Source of the DNA: Syngnathus acus
Taxonomy: Eukaryota > Chordata > Actinopteri > Syngnathiformes > Syngnathidae
Reading direction: 5' to 3'
NCBI RefSeq assembly: GCF_901709675.1
Contig: NC_051100.1
Location: 2,480,001 to 2,544,000 of the forward strand
Length of the DNA: 64,000 nucleotides
The stretch's first letter is position 1; the number at the start of each line of letters is the position of its first letter. Below are positions 1 through 11,130 of the stretch, piece after piece. Below the pieces are notes generated by a model. That model was not told the origin of the DNA. It saw nothing but the letters and a program-made list of their open reading frames with translations, and did no database searches. A program made the translations under genes and the position numbers.

Positions 1-3000
1 CGCTCGCATTGCCCAACAGCAGCAGCAGCAGCGGCGGCAGCAGCAGCGGCCAGTATGACAACAATCGCCATATGCACCGAGGGGAGAATGTGGAGTGCAA
101 CGGCTCGCCGGCCAAGAAGAGCAGGCTACGGAGAAGGACCGAGTCGATGAGGCGGCACAGACCCCGTAAGTATGAGAGGAAATGTTTGGTGAATGAATTC
201 AGGATGTTTACACATCAATGAAACATTTTAAGTTCATTTAAAAACAATCAAAATCACATTTATTTTATACACGCTGTGGTTAAATATTCACAGTTTTCTT
301 CATCTCGTTTGTTGACGGGCGATGTCGCCTTTTCGGCTCTTATATACCTCGGCTGCGTTAGCCGCGTTCTGATTGGTCGACAGCCGGCGGTGGAAAAGCT
401 CCTGATAAGTGGGCTTGGCTTGAGGCGGCCAATCAGCGCTCGACTCTTGTCTCCAGGCTGGCGTATGAATGGGACAAGACCACGCCCCCTTATTTACTCA
501 GGGCAATGTGAGTGAAAAATCACCCAGCTAAAAACTTTCTGAGGGTTTTATCAGTGCAGGATATTGAAAACTGTCAGAGTGAGCGTCACACTGGGATGCT
601 TTGCAGTTTTGGTAGTCATACGTGACAGTTCTTTTTTTATTTTTTTATTTGGTGAGCTGATATTTTGCCTCATTATGAAGCTGAGAGATCAAAAGAAACC
701 TGGTGAGTGTTAATTTGTAATACATTTTTTTATTGCATCTGCGCTCGGTATTTCTCACCTTTTTAATATTTAACCCAACTAATAACTTTACAGGGTTTAA
801 AGTCTCTTCGGTATGACGCTGCACATATCTTTGAGATGAACAGAGGACAGGTTGTCGTAACAAAACCAGTCATTATTGTTCAGCCGGCAGAGATTAGCTG
901 CACGTTTAGGGACTTGGTGATAACTGTAGACTGTCAACATTCCTAACTTAAAGGGGGCGGAGAACGTGGGTGGGGTGTGTGCATCAGTTTTGTGTTTCCA
1001 CTCTCAAGGAAACTCCAGTCACGTTGTGTCTAGGTATATTACTCCTGATCCCCAATTTATTTCCTGTGAAAGTTATTTGATATTCAAGCGGGTTTTTAAC
1101 TTTGTCAAACTGAGGTCGAAATGTGACTGTTGCCTTGAAAAATATTGGCTTCTTGTAATAATATGAATAAGAAATGAGAAGCATGAGCCTTCTGTTGCCG
1201 CTTAATAAACAATGCAGAAGACCAGAGCATTCCCAATGTATACAAAATGGACTTCCTGGTGATAAATGATGCTTTCAACAAGATTAGCGATGGGTGTGCA
1301 TTACGGCAAGCTGTGATCAGCCGGCAAACATGTCGCTCTTACGTAATAGTGGTTGCGGGGTCCCGCTTGCGCACCCACCTCCTTTTTTATGGTCATGTTA
1401 TCTTTGGATGAAGGCCAGTCAGCCGTCCCGATGAACCCGAATGCCACTCAGATCCTTTCGGCGGCAACGTGTGTCCCCTCGGGCCCCATGTTTGTTTCCT
1501 GCTCCACATTGAAGCACAAAAGCCCCTTCTTTTATCACACAGCATCAGCCTTAGGCTATGTTTAAATGGCTCAGTATGAAAGAGGAAACTTTATTCTTTT
1601 GACCTTTTCTGAAAAGTCTGTAAAATGACACCGGAAAACAATCGCTATCCATACAAACCAGCAAAAAAAAATGACTCACACGGATGTCATATGCATGCCA
1701 GGCCAGTAGGTGGTAGTGTCAATATTTATGGATGATGCAAATCAACAGCAATGAAATAATAAATAAATAAATAATTTGGAGAACAGAACCTTAAATTGGT
1801 TTCATTTGTCATAGACTACTACCAAATTTGCCAGTCGACTGCATTGTTTCATGGGTCAAATAGAACCTTGCAAAAATGAATAACAAGACCTGAAGCATAT
1901 TCAGAAGAAACCTGATGGAATAGACTTGCTTGGTCCAGCTTCTGTTTGCCCTTCATAACTTTGCAGTAAGTGCACATTTTGAGTGGAATTTGAATGTCCG
2001 CTTCACCCTCGGGTCACGTTGGAACACTCAAGAAGTGGATGAATAATTTTGAGTTGGTTTGGGGGGAAAAAGGTGTGTCTGTTCAAAGTTCCAACAGTAA
2101 AAATAAAATTGCTTCATAAAGTTCAATGTCAACCAAGCCCGATTCGAAATGTGACGAATGCTAAACTTCATGTACGTCACTTTAATCAAACTTCTCTGGT
2201 TTTCTTATCACACAGCCACATGAGTCAAGTCAAAGATAGGCGTAAAGGTTAGCTAGCTAGTTAATTAAAAAGTACAGAGAAAAAACACATTCATGCCAAG
2301 AGGCTGATCAGTAAGCATTGATATAATATGAATCACTTGAGTACTGGTTGTACAGGTACACACACACACACACACACACACACAGTCCTTTTAACAACAT
2401 GGACGTAAGTGTCGCCCATTCCCGAATCTTCTCCCTTGTCATGTTGACCCTTGGCTTGATGACAAAGCGTGCGTGCAGGTGATAAGCGTGATAAATCAGT
2501 TTTTGGTTGTTCTTCAAACAAGTTATGTTGTGGATTTAGCTGCTTGATTAACTCAATCATAAGCAAGCAACACTGCGGGATTTTAAAGTAAACAATAAAA
2601 ATGTTTCTTGAAGATTTATTGAATGGAAGGTAAAAAGTTGAGCAAAGAAAGTCATTTAAGTTTATTGTTGTATGCTGTTGTGTTATTTGGGAGGGGGGGG
2701 GGCTCATGTTTGCAGACCTATTATCAGGTCAGTGGGTGAGGGGGCAGTCGAACAAGAGTCGAGGTGACCCGGCCGGGTTTAGAAACGGAACACGGCTCAT
2801 CCAGTGGCGGCGTCACGAGCAGCAGGTGTGTGACAAGATGGAAAGAACGTCTCCTGACTGCTCTGTTTACGTTATTGTGATCATCTGGAAAGGGAGTTTC
2901 CAGGAACTTTTTCGAATTAACACCTGTAGTTCCCGAACCCCAAAAAGTTTCCGTTGGGCCAATCGTGACATGAATCAAGTTGATAAGTCAATTAGACCTG

Positions 3001-6000
3001 TTCACAACTGCAAGTTTCTGGTCCTTTTGGAAGTAGCAACTCTACTCTTTCATCATTTTGTTTTCTGGGTTCATGAACGAAACATTCAATTAAATATGAA
3101 TAAGATGAGAGCAAATTGCGATAAGAAGAGATTGAAAATCAACTTGGAGGTGGTGACGGAAAAAGGAGGATGATTGATGGCTATATGAAGGTGTCTGTCT
3201 CCATGCCAACCCGCGCAGTATGTTCTCGCCAACCGGACGAGCAAGTTGCGCTCCTGTTACCCACCGTCACCTTTCGTGTTATACGATGACAATATGCTAC
3301 ACGATCGCCTTTTGTTATGGCGGAACAAAGGACGCATCCTCCTTTTGTCTCCCGGTAGCGTTCCCATGGTTCGGGATGGACATCGGCGGCACGCTGGTCA
3401 AGATGGTCTATTTTGAGCCGGTGGACATCACAGCGGAAGAAGAGCAGGAGGAGGTGGAGAACCTCAAGTCCATCCGCAAATACCTTACCTCAAACGTGGC
3501 CTATGGTAAAAAAAACAAATACTGACTTGACAAGACAGAACAGAAATTAGCATACAGTAGATAAACGCCGTCCCCTCTTCCAGGCAAGACAGGCGTGCGC
3601 GACGTCCACCTGGAGTTGCGCAACCTAACCATGTGCGGCCGCACGGGCAACCTGCACTTCATCCGCTTCCCCACGCAGGCCATGCCGCTCTTCATCCAGA
3701 TGGGCCGCGACAAGAACTTTTCCAGTTTGCACACCACGCTCTGCGCCACCGGCGGCGGCGCCTACAAGTTTGAGGAGGACTTCCGCTCCGTGAGTGTTAC
3801 CTCACACACACATACTTCCATGTCCTCACGATGACATTGAAGCGTGTTGCCCAGATGGCCAACCTGGAGCTACTGAAGCTGGACGAGCTGGACTGCCTGA
3901 TCCGCGGGCTGCTGTTCATGGATCGGGTGGGCTTCAACGGTCACCCGGAGTGCTACTACTTCCACAACCCCTCGGACACGGAGAGCTGCGTCAAGCAGCA
4001 GTGCACGCTGGACAACCCTTTCCCCATGCTGCTGGTCAACATCGGCTCCGGCGTCTCCATCCTGGCCGTCTACTCCGAGGATGACTACAAGCGTGTCACC
4101 GGGACCAGGTCAGTGTATTTGATGGCTTTATTCGGGACAGCTGCACAAATGAGATGGGATATGCTCTGATTTTGTCTTAGAAAGCTTCAATGCGCTGATT
4201 CTCAAAGTGTGGGGCTCCCCCTGGTGGCACCTCAAAGTATTACTTAAGTAAAAATAATTGAAAAAAACATTTAAAGTGTAATCCTACATTTTAGGATGAT
4301 TAAAATGTTTTATGTGCTGCCAAGAAAATACCTATTTGGCTTAATGTCTATTTTTGATATAAAATTAATTCTATGACTATGATGTAGTATTGCCAATACA
4401 GTATTTTGTATTATATAATAAAGATTTGGTAAGAACACCTCAAAATGGCTTTTGAGATTAAAAAAGATAATGTTTCCCCTTAACTGTCAAATGAGTGACT
4501 GCTAAAGTTGCTTTGTCACCAAGAAAACATGATAAAGGTGAACATAGTTAACATATTTAGGCCACTCATCTTTATGTAACATCTCCTTGCATTATGCAAC
4601 AAATAAGATAAGATGAAAGAAGTCACTTTATAACACACGGGTAGCATTCCCACATTAGTTAAAGTAGTTGATATTGGTCCCTGTCATCACATTAGTTTTC
4701 TCACTCATTAGTGTAATTGAATTAATTATCATAATTTTGGTTAGACACATCCCTACCGACACAAAAGAAAAAAACACCTTCCGGTAGTTATTTGCGGTTT
4801 TCACTGAGGTGAAGTGAGGTGAACTTTATTTGGACTCATTTAAATTTTGATTTGAAGGTACTTACATTACATTAATATTTTTTTTTTCACCGTCTCATTT
4901 TTTTTTGTTGCCTTCATCACTCACTAGTGATGTGTTTGGATTGTTGTATAATGTTGTTTTTTTGTTTGCAATATCTAGTTTGAATTATAGTCCCTGCCGG
5001 ATACTAATATTTACATTTCTTTGTGAGTTGTATTTTTTCCATATACTTTAAATGACAGTAATATTAGTAATTGTAATTCTATTTTATTGATATAAACTGT
5101 GTCCCCCCCCCCCAGTCTGGGAGGTGGTACATTCCTCGGCCTTTGCTGCCTGCTGACGGGCTGCGAGACGTTTGAGGAAGCTCTGGAGATGGCGAGCAAG
5201 GGCGACTCCACCAACGTGGACAAGTTGGTCAAGGACATCTACGGCGGCGACTACGAGCGCTTTGGCTTGCAGGGCTCGGCTGTGGCGTCCAGGTGAGTGA
5301 GTGCAACCACAGAAAACATGCGGGAAGAGCGAAGCACTTTCCAATCTCGAATATAATAATTAGGAAGTTAATTCTGCCAAATCACTTCAATATCCACTCT
5401 TAAGCACCAAGCAAACTCAATTCACATTGAGCAAGATTTCAAATGGAAATCCACATTTTTTACGATTTTAAGGTACGGTACACAATAGCTGCTACAAACG
5501 CAACTCAGACCTTTTGCTTGTTAATCTGCATTCAGATCAAAGGTTAAGCCGTAAAGCAAAAGTTTGACCAAAAGCAGTCGTTTTTATCTCCGCCGTTATC
5601 TGTTATCGTGTCAAAAACAACACACGCCATCACACGGAATATGATTTTCTTCAGTTTCGGTCACATGATGGGCAAAGAGAAGCGCGACACCATCAGCAAG
5701 GAAGACCTGGCGCGGGCCACGTTGGTCACCATCACCAATAACATCGGCTCCATCGCGCGCATGTGCGCCGTCAATGAGGTAATTGTGGGAAAATTCACAA
5801 CAATGAATCTTCCAAACGCACGACTTGTGACTTTCTGCGCTCGGTGAGCTTCTTTACAGTGTTGTCTTGTGGCAATGGCGATCAAGCAGCATTGTACAGG
5901 GCTATCACGGCACGCAGAGCCGCAGCAAACAAATCGTACGATTGGTACAGTTGTTGAATTTTCACCTGTTTTGGTATTGCTTTTGTAGATTCATTGATTT

Positions 6001-6824
6001 TCTTTAGTGCGAGATTCACACCACGATTCCATGCAGCATTTATTTTCCCAAACCGCAAATATCTAAATATTCAACGCTAATTCTAGTAAATATTTATGCA
6101 ATTTTCATTTCCTCTAGGACGTGTCGTCTTTAGGGTTGTGGGTAAACTGGACTCTATTCCAGCTGACTTTACTATATTATATCGATTTAAAAGTCAATAC
6201 CGAGTAAAACGGTGACTTGTGTCCAAAATATTGTAAAAATCTTTAGAATTTGGTCCAATTTCGCCCTGGATGTGCTCCTCATTCCTCAATCTGCTCATGA
6301 ATTAGCTCACCCACACCACCATGTGGCGAGGAAGTGGCATTGACACATGTACTATATATATACACTTATATCGATATAAAATGCATAAAACTTTTATTAT
6401 TGCTTCGATAGTAACCCGAATGTTTTTCTTAACCTGACAGAAAATCGAGCGTGTGGTGTTTGTGGGCAACTTCCTCCGCATCAACACGGTGTCCACCAAA
6501 CTGTTGGCCTACGCTATGGACTTCTGGTCCAAAGGACAGCTGCGAGCGCTCTTCCTAGAGCACGAGGTAAGAAGTCACATTTTAACAACATTAACTCTTA
6601 CATAAGTACGACTTGCTCTCAACCATTGCAAAACATGTTTAAACATAACACAAGACACCCATAAAACACAAAACTTGCACCGCAAAGTATGCAATGGAAT
6701 TAGCTAGTGGCTACTACGACAAGCTAACAAATGAACAAAAACACTTTTGGGCGGTTTCCCTCAGGGTTACTTCGGAGCCGTCGGTGCGTTGATGGAGCTT
6801 CTTAAGACAACCGAAGACCCATGA
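1..6824 (+). CDS. pank1: Pantothenate kinase 1, 5' end cut by the window
   Basis: Pantothenate kinase phosphorylates vitamin B5 with ATP, the rate-limiting step of coenzyme A synthesis. Exons seen: 1-165 (alpha first exon, partial, serine-rich then [11 protein letters not shown] as in human PANK1-alpha), 3359-3505, 3584-3789, 3855-4108, 5116-5292, 5655-5778, 6441-6566, 6765-6824 (TGA). All introns are GT-AG and phases agree. With the beta first exon (675-702) the protein is 373 aa, the length of human PANK1-beta. In that numbering the ATP-binding [11 protein letters not shown] is at about 14-24, the catalytic Glu (PANK3 E138) is kept in KLDEL at 138, and GSGVSIL, GTSLGGGTF and [10 protein letters not shown] follow. 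The C-terminus [12 protein letters not shown] is typical. Introns 2 and 3 are only 78 and 65 bp. PANK1 is preferred over PANK2/3 because of the alpha exon, mir-107 rather than mir-103 in the intron, and slc16a12 next door. Confidence 0.96.
301..440 (-). promoter_or_regulatory. TATA box with two CCAAT boxes, minus-strand orientation
   Basis: Read on the minus strand there is GATTGGCC (about 427-434, an inverted CCAAT), then ACCAATCAGA (about 367-376), then GTATATAAGAG (about 337-347), then an ATG at 303-301 roughly 35 bp beyond the TATA box. Spacing and order are those of a strong TATA promoter, similar in style to replication-dependent histone promoters. The ATG opens only a 7-codon frame. 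The CCAAT boxes could also serve the plus-strand pank1-beta start, because NF-Y sites work in both orientations. Function is inferred from motifs only. Confidence 0.45.
675..702 (+). CDS. pank1: pank1 alternative (beta) first coding exon
   Basis: A 28-nt coding stretch, ATG AAG CTG ... CCT G, is followed by a strong donor (G|GTGAGT). It ends in phase 1, as the alpha exon does, so it splices in frame to 3359 and gives [20 protein letters not shown]. Human PANK1-beta begins MKLINGKKQT and PANK3 begins MKIKDAKKPS before the same [10 protein letters not shown], so the match is convincing. This start gives the short cytosolic isoform without the long alpha N-terminus. Its promoter should lie in the few hundred bases upstream (about 400-670). 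No TATA box is evident there on the plus strand. Confidence 0.88.
4109..5115 (+). other. pank1 intron with a CTCF-like motif
   Basis: This AT-rich 1-kb intron is the longest downstream of exon 2. At 4214-4229 it holds GCTCCCCCTGGTGGCA, the reverse complement of a good CTCF core (GCCACCAGGGGGAGC). It ends with a C-rich tract just before the acceptor at 5115. Nothing coding was seen. Confidence 0.5.
5834..5918 (+). ncRNA. mir107: mir-107 precursor hairpin
   Basis: The 3p arm at 5885-5907 matches mature vertebrate miR-107 over its full 23 nt; it begins AGCAGCATTG, with seed GCAGCAT, and ends GGGCTATCA (miR-103 ends GGGCTATGA). The 5p arm at about 5847-5869 (AGCTTCTTTACAGTG...) pairs with it across a short loop, and the stem base TCTGCG (5834-5839) pairs with CGCAGA (5913-5918). 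It lies in the intron between pank1 coding exons 5655-5778 and 6441-6566 on the same strand, the conserved host position. It should be processed from the pank1 primary transcript. Known roles of miR-103/107 include regulation of lipid and insulin signalling and of Dicer. Confidence 0.97.
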
Positions 6825-8478
6825 GTGGCCTCTCGCCCTCCAATGCTGTGATGTCATCAACTCTGGAAAAGCTGCGAACGCCGCAGAGGCTGCTAAAGGA
6901 ATTATTACTACAAGACACGACGAGAAAGCAAGAGGAACTGGGGAAAAGCCATCGGGTGATCGTATGTACATAGCCTTCAAAGCGTAGAGGTTGTAATCAC
7001 TAATTTATGCTAATTGACTTCTTGCCTGAGTTTTTGATGATGAGCTACTGTAGCATCTGCCCCCCTGAAGAGGGAGCGTCTATTTATGATGAGGAACTCA
7101 AACAGAGGATTAGCCAAAATGTGGCTAAGATCATGCAAAGGTTGCCCCTCTGTGGTCAAATAGGAACGTCATTGCCGAAGGCCTTTTTGCTTTTTGTTTC
7201 GCTTTGTGGCTCCCTGTGTGGACCAACCTTATGTCTTCTTCCGAGCTACGCTTCAGGTAGCATCTCTTCCGCATGTCTTCGCCTTGTTTATCGGCCGTTT
7301 CTCGCCACCCACTCGGACCAAGACATAGCTGTCCATGTCCTAATATTTATAGACCTGTCGCCAAACCAATGTCCAGCAGTTAACAAAACGGTCAAGCCAA
7401 TGAGAATGGGAACACGAGCAGGAAGCAGAAAGCCTGCCAAAGTAAATAATAGTAACCATGGCCTTCTGCATCCATGCTAAAGGTGCAGCTAACGATTGAG
7501 CAGCTCACACAAATTGCTAACCAAGTAGCTAAAGGTTTGGTCAGTAATCCTGTTAAAGCGACTGCAATGGGAACAAAACCAGGAAGTAAACAACACTAAA
7601 CATGGCCTTCAGTGTCCACTTGACCCGAAATGCTAAAAGTGGACCATCTCAAGCTCCTCTGCCACTTTCTTACGCCTTCTGTCACGGTTCTTTGTGCTAT
7701 CTACCCTTTTGTTAAATACTTAGAATTTTAAATTAGCTCAAGAATTGTTTTTTTATCAAATTGTTTCCCTCCCAGGTGGTTGATTTGGTCAGGTCTGAAT
7801 CCAAGAAATGAACAGTTTTGCGGAACTCCGCTAAAGAAATAACTCATCAACCATTTTCCTTACACCTTCTGTCTTCTCTGTGCCACCTCAGCCAAATACT
7901 TCTGTAATGTCTCTTGACAACACATTCTAGCGTAAATTTTTAGCATTTGCGTTTAGCATTAGCACTTGCATTTGTTTTCGTCAAACTGTAGTTCTTACCC
8001 CCACTGGTATAGTTCATTGGTCTTGTAAGACTCTTATGATGAGCCAAAATTTTGTAATAATGACAGCAGTAGTTAGCATTAGCATAGCATCTTTGGCAGG
8101 TCAAGACGTACCTTTAAAAATGCACCCGGCTAACTTGACGGTACTCCACGGCCTTGCTTGATTTTCCAATTTCAGTTTGTTAGCGCTAGTGGAACGTCTA
8201 AAAGGTTTCACACCTGTTAACCATCAGCCAGAAACTGAAAAAAAACTGAAAAAAGAACTAACCAACAGATTCTCTTCACTGCTTTTTACTCTTTTTTTGT
8301 TTTTTTGCGGTACTGGTTGCCTTGGTGGCACTTGAGCGTGTCCTCGAACCCCGAGCCCTTAACACCGTCTGTTTGCATCCATGCCTTCATGTTGTAACCT
8401 CATACGTGTTCCACACGTTGTTTTTCACTTCAGTGTCTTTTGCTGTTGCACACCGAGAGTCCTCGAAACCGTTTGTAG

Positions 8479-8705
8479 CAGAGCCGTAACAGACAAACGT
8501 TGGCAACCTAACCTTTTTACTCAATCTCATCTGTTACGGCTCTGACGCTAACTCCGACGTGTATGCAATCGTTGTCGGGCGGTGACAATTGCTTTCAAGA
8601 CGGTGTGAAAAGTGAGTCAGGTCTTCCCACCCCGGTCCCACCGCCTTCCCGGCCTTACCTTTTTACGCAATCTCGCCTTTGTTACGGCTCTGATACTACC
8701 TCCAA
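8479..8705. repeat. Direct and inverted repeats around GTTACGGCTCTG
   Basis: CAGAGCCGTAACAG at 8479-8492 is the exact reverse complement of CTGTTACGGCTCTG at 8531-8544, giving a 14-bp stem with a 38-base loop. The segment from about 8506 to 8555 is repeated in the same orientation at about 8654-8705, sharing ACCTTTTTAC, CAATCTC and GTTACGGCTCTGA. The origin is unknown; it may be a decayed mobile element. Confidence 0.6.
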
Positions 8706-10725
8706 AGCCGGAATATTGCCGAATAGTTGTTTCCCTTCATTCCATGTCAGTGCTGTAAGCCCCACTCTTGTTACGCAGTGGTACTAAAATTTGAAAAACC
8801 TCAACATTCATCGGATACTGTACATACAACTGGATTGTTTTATTGGATTGTTCTTGTTATTAATATTTAATTGTTTGTTTGTTTTCATGTTGGTTTACAA
8901 GTTCTGTAATGACTGCGAGCATGTGGTGCATCTGAACCGCAAAATGTCTTCCCAGGCGGCCATTTTGTGGTTAAAAACACCAAGTACACTACAGATTATT
9001 TATGGTTAATATATAATGTAAAACTCACAGGGTTTTTCCTAGCTCAAATTGAGGCTGAGGTGGTCCCACTCTGATCAATTATTTACATTTATTTTTATTT
9101 TTAACATTTCTTTAAACACACCACCTGCCTTCATAGATACTTCAAATACTTGTGCGTATTTTCTTAGACACATTGGCAGTAGGCAAGAAAATTATTTTAG
9201 CAGTATTTCTGATATGTAATAATTTCATTTATAAAAAAATGGTGGTTGGTGAATAGTTAGTTTTCATGATGTTAGTGCCCCAAATTAGCAGATGGACACC
9301 TCAAAATTTTGTGCTGGAAAAATCCTGAATTTAAGGTACAACTTATACAATCTCTTGATGATTTAATGTTAAATAATAACGCTAACAAATTATTTAATTA
9401 GTTTTTAGTGTTTCTTTTCCTATCAAACCTTAAGATCTGTGATTATTTGTGTTAGCAACAATGCTAACTCAAAAAAGTGCTGGGACCATGCCTATATTAC
9501 AAGAATAACTTTTGCCCATGCGCTACTTGGCTATGCAGTTAGCATCCTAATATATGGAAGCAGTCTGAGCATTTATTCGATAAACTTGATATCCATTTAA
9601 GGTCCATGTACTTTGACCTATGCTAAAAAATCGCCAGTTGGATATGCAAACCTGACAGTAAAAAGAGAGAACTCCTCCTCCTTTTGTCTGGTCCTGCTGA
9701 TTTTGAATTGTTTGCTATTTGAGGCGTTTTTTTACCCATTTAACACCAGTTAGAGTGGACAAATGTTTCACGATGAGCACTTTGTATCTGGGTCGACCTC
9801 GCTTGTTGTGACTTTATTGCCTGTTGCACAACTTGAGAAAGATTTTACTTTTTTTTTTTTTTTTTTTTCCTTGTTGGTTGTCATAAAAACATCCTGTTGA
9901 CCAGTCCAAGCCTTTAAACTAGTGATACGGAGGAGAAAACGTTCATTTAAATGATTGTCTGAAATGCTTGATATGTTTAATTCGTTGTGTATGTGTATAT
10001 ATAGACAAAAGATTTTTTGTTGTTGTTGTAAATATGAATAATAATGATCTATCCGACACCAGCAATTTTTCTCTCATTTTAGCTAGGCAAGCTTTCACAT
10101 ACATCGTCTGTATTGTAATACAAGTGATAGAGACACGAATTGACAATCGTGAAAAAAACATCAGCGATACGAGCAATGTCTCTGGAAGTATGACGATATC
10201 CTACGATTATTTCAACGATACAAATCGGTATCACGATACATAATTTATATGATTGGGGGGAAAAAGCGTATAATAAGTCATGGCAGACAATAGGAGTTAC
10301 AAGGGAAAATGCATGATATTTTTACTCACTGTTCAAATTGTGTCAAATACGGTGATTGCACGAGAAATTCATCGTAAGAAAACTACATAAGATTGATTGT
10401 GTGTATATATATGGATCCATATAAAAATACCAGTGTGATATAATGGAAGAAAACTAATTACTAAAAATGAAATCTTATCGTTACAACTAATGAAAACGCG
10501 ACAATTTTGTTGCAGTAAAATCAGTCGTTTCACGATACAGCTCCACACAAATTCAATTTTAGCATTTATTTTGGGTAATGTAGATTTGACATGCTTGTGA
10601 AAGCTGCCGCTGGTTGTTTCGTCATTTCTTCTGCTTTTAACACAAAAAAAGAAAGAAAGAAAGAAAGAAACTATGCGATGTGCAATGCGTATGTAATGGT
10701 GTGAATAACACTTTTTCTCAAAAGG

Positions 10726-10731
10726 AATAAA
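10726..10731 (+). terminator. Candidate pank1 polyadenylation signal
   Basis: A canonical AATAAA sits in AAAGGAATAAAAGTG and is followed about 60-100 bases later by T- and GT-rich sequence. Assignment to pank1 is by position only. Confidence 0.35.
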
Positions 10732-11002
10732 AGTGAAACTGGATGAATTATTCTCAATGTTTATTCACCCATTGTGGCCTTTTCAATACCAACCATATTT
10801 TGTTGTTTATTTATTTGTTTATTTTTTTATTTTCAACAATAATTTCAGCAAGCTAACTTTTTTCTTTGTTTGAAACGTGTGTAGCAACTTATAGAGTAGG
10901 AGTCAAAGTTAAGGTCTGATAAAAACAGGTAAGCTAATGACAACACACAGTATAATGGGGTGTTGTGCATAATGTAGGGATTCTCCTCCCACTTTCTCAC
11001 TG

Positions 11003-11022
11003 ACACACACACACACACACAG
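11003..11022 (+). repeat. (AC)n microsatellite
   Basis: A short uninterrupted AC run lies just upstream of a candidate slc16a12 leader exon. Confidence 0.8.
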
Positions 11023-11039
11023 ATATATGTTGTTTGCTC

Positions 11040-11130
11040 AGCTACAAGTGTTGCAGAACACCGCGGTGTGGCAGCAGGCCCAGCGAGACTGCACTCCTCA
11101 AGGTCTCTGGAGGTGTGATGCCGGGAAACT
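11040..11130 (+). other. Possible non-coding leader exon of slc16a12
   Basis: A GC-richer block in AT-rich surroundings ends at a good donor (ACT|GTAAGT at 11131). Joined to the slc16a12 acceptor at 13136/13137, its ATG (11118) would stop after four codons, so it would be leader sequence with a tiny upstream ORF. Its first exon boundary is not defined. Evidence is only composition and the donor site. Confidence 0.25.

Larger units (their letters stand above)
166..3358 (+). other. pank1 first intron
   Basis: This interval is spliced out of the alpha transcript and contains the beta first exon and the TATA/CCAAT module. Otherwise I see AT-rich sequence, an (AC)n tract at 2357-2384, a CTCF-like CCAGTAGGTGGTAGTG at about 1702-1717 and a G run near 2693-2702. 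No further convincing exon was found. Confidence 0.6.
6825..10750 (+). other. Probable pank1 3' UTR and downstream spacer
   Basis: No exon of a known family is visible between the pank1 stop and 10.75 kb. The first clear AATAAA I noticed is at 10726-10731, followed by T-rich sequence, so a UTR of up to about 3.9 kb is possible; an earlier non-canonical site cannot be excluded. The stretch is AT-rich and contains a diverged direct repeat near 8.5-8.7 kb, a long T tract at about 9849-9868 and (GAAA)n at 10651-10670. ORFs here show no domain and are taken as chance. Confidence 0.4.

Noticed and set aside
2308-2707. Minus-strand ORFs of 69-124 codons
   Set aside because: They run through an AC repeat and intronic sequence and match no family.
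7007-7480. 157-codon plus-strand ORF after pank1
   Set aside because: No domain, low-complexity composition, no splice context; it lies in the presumed pank1 3' UTR.
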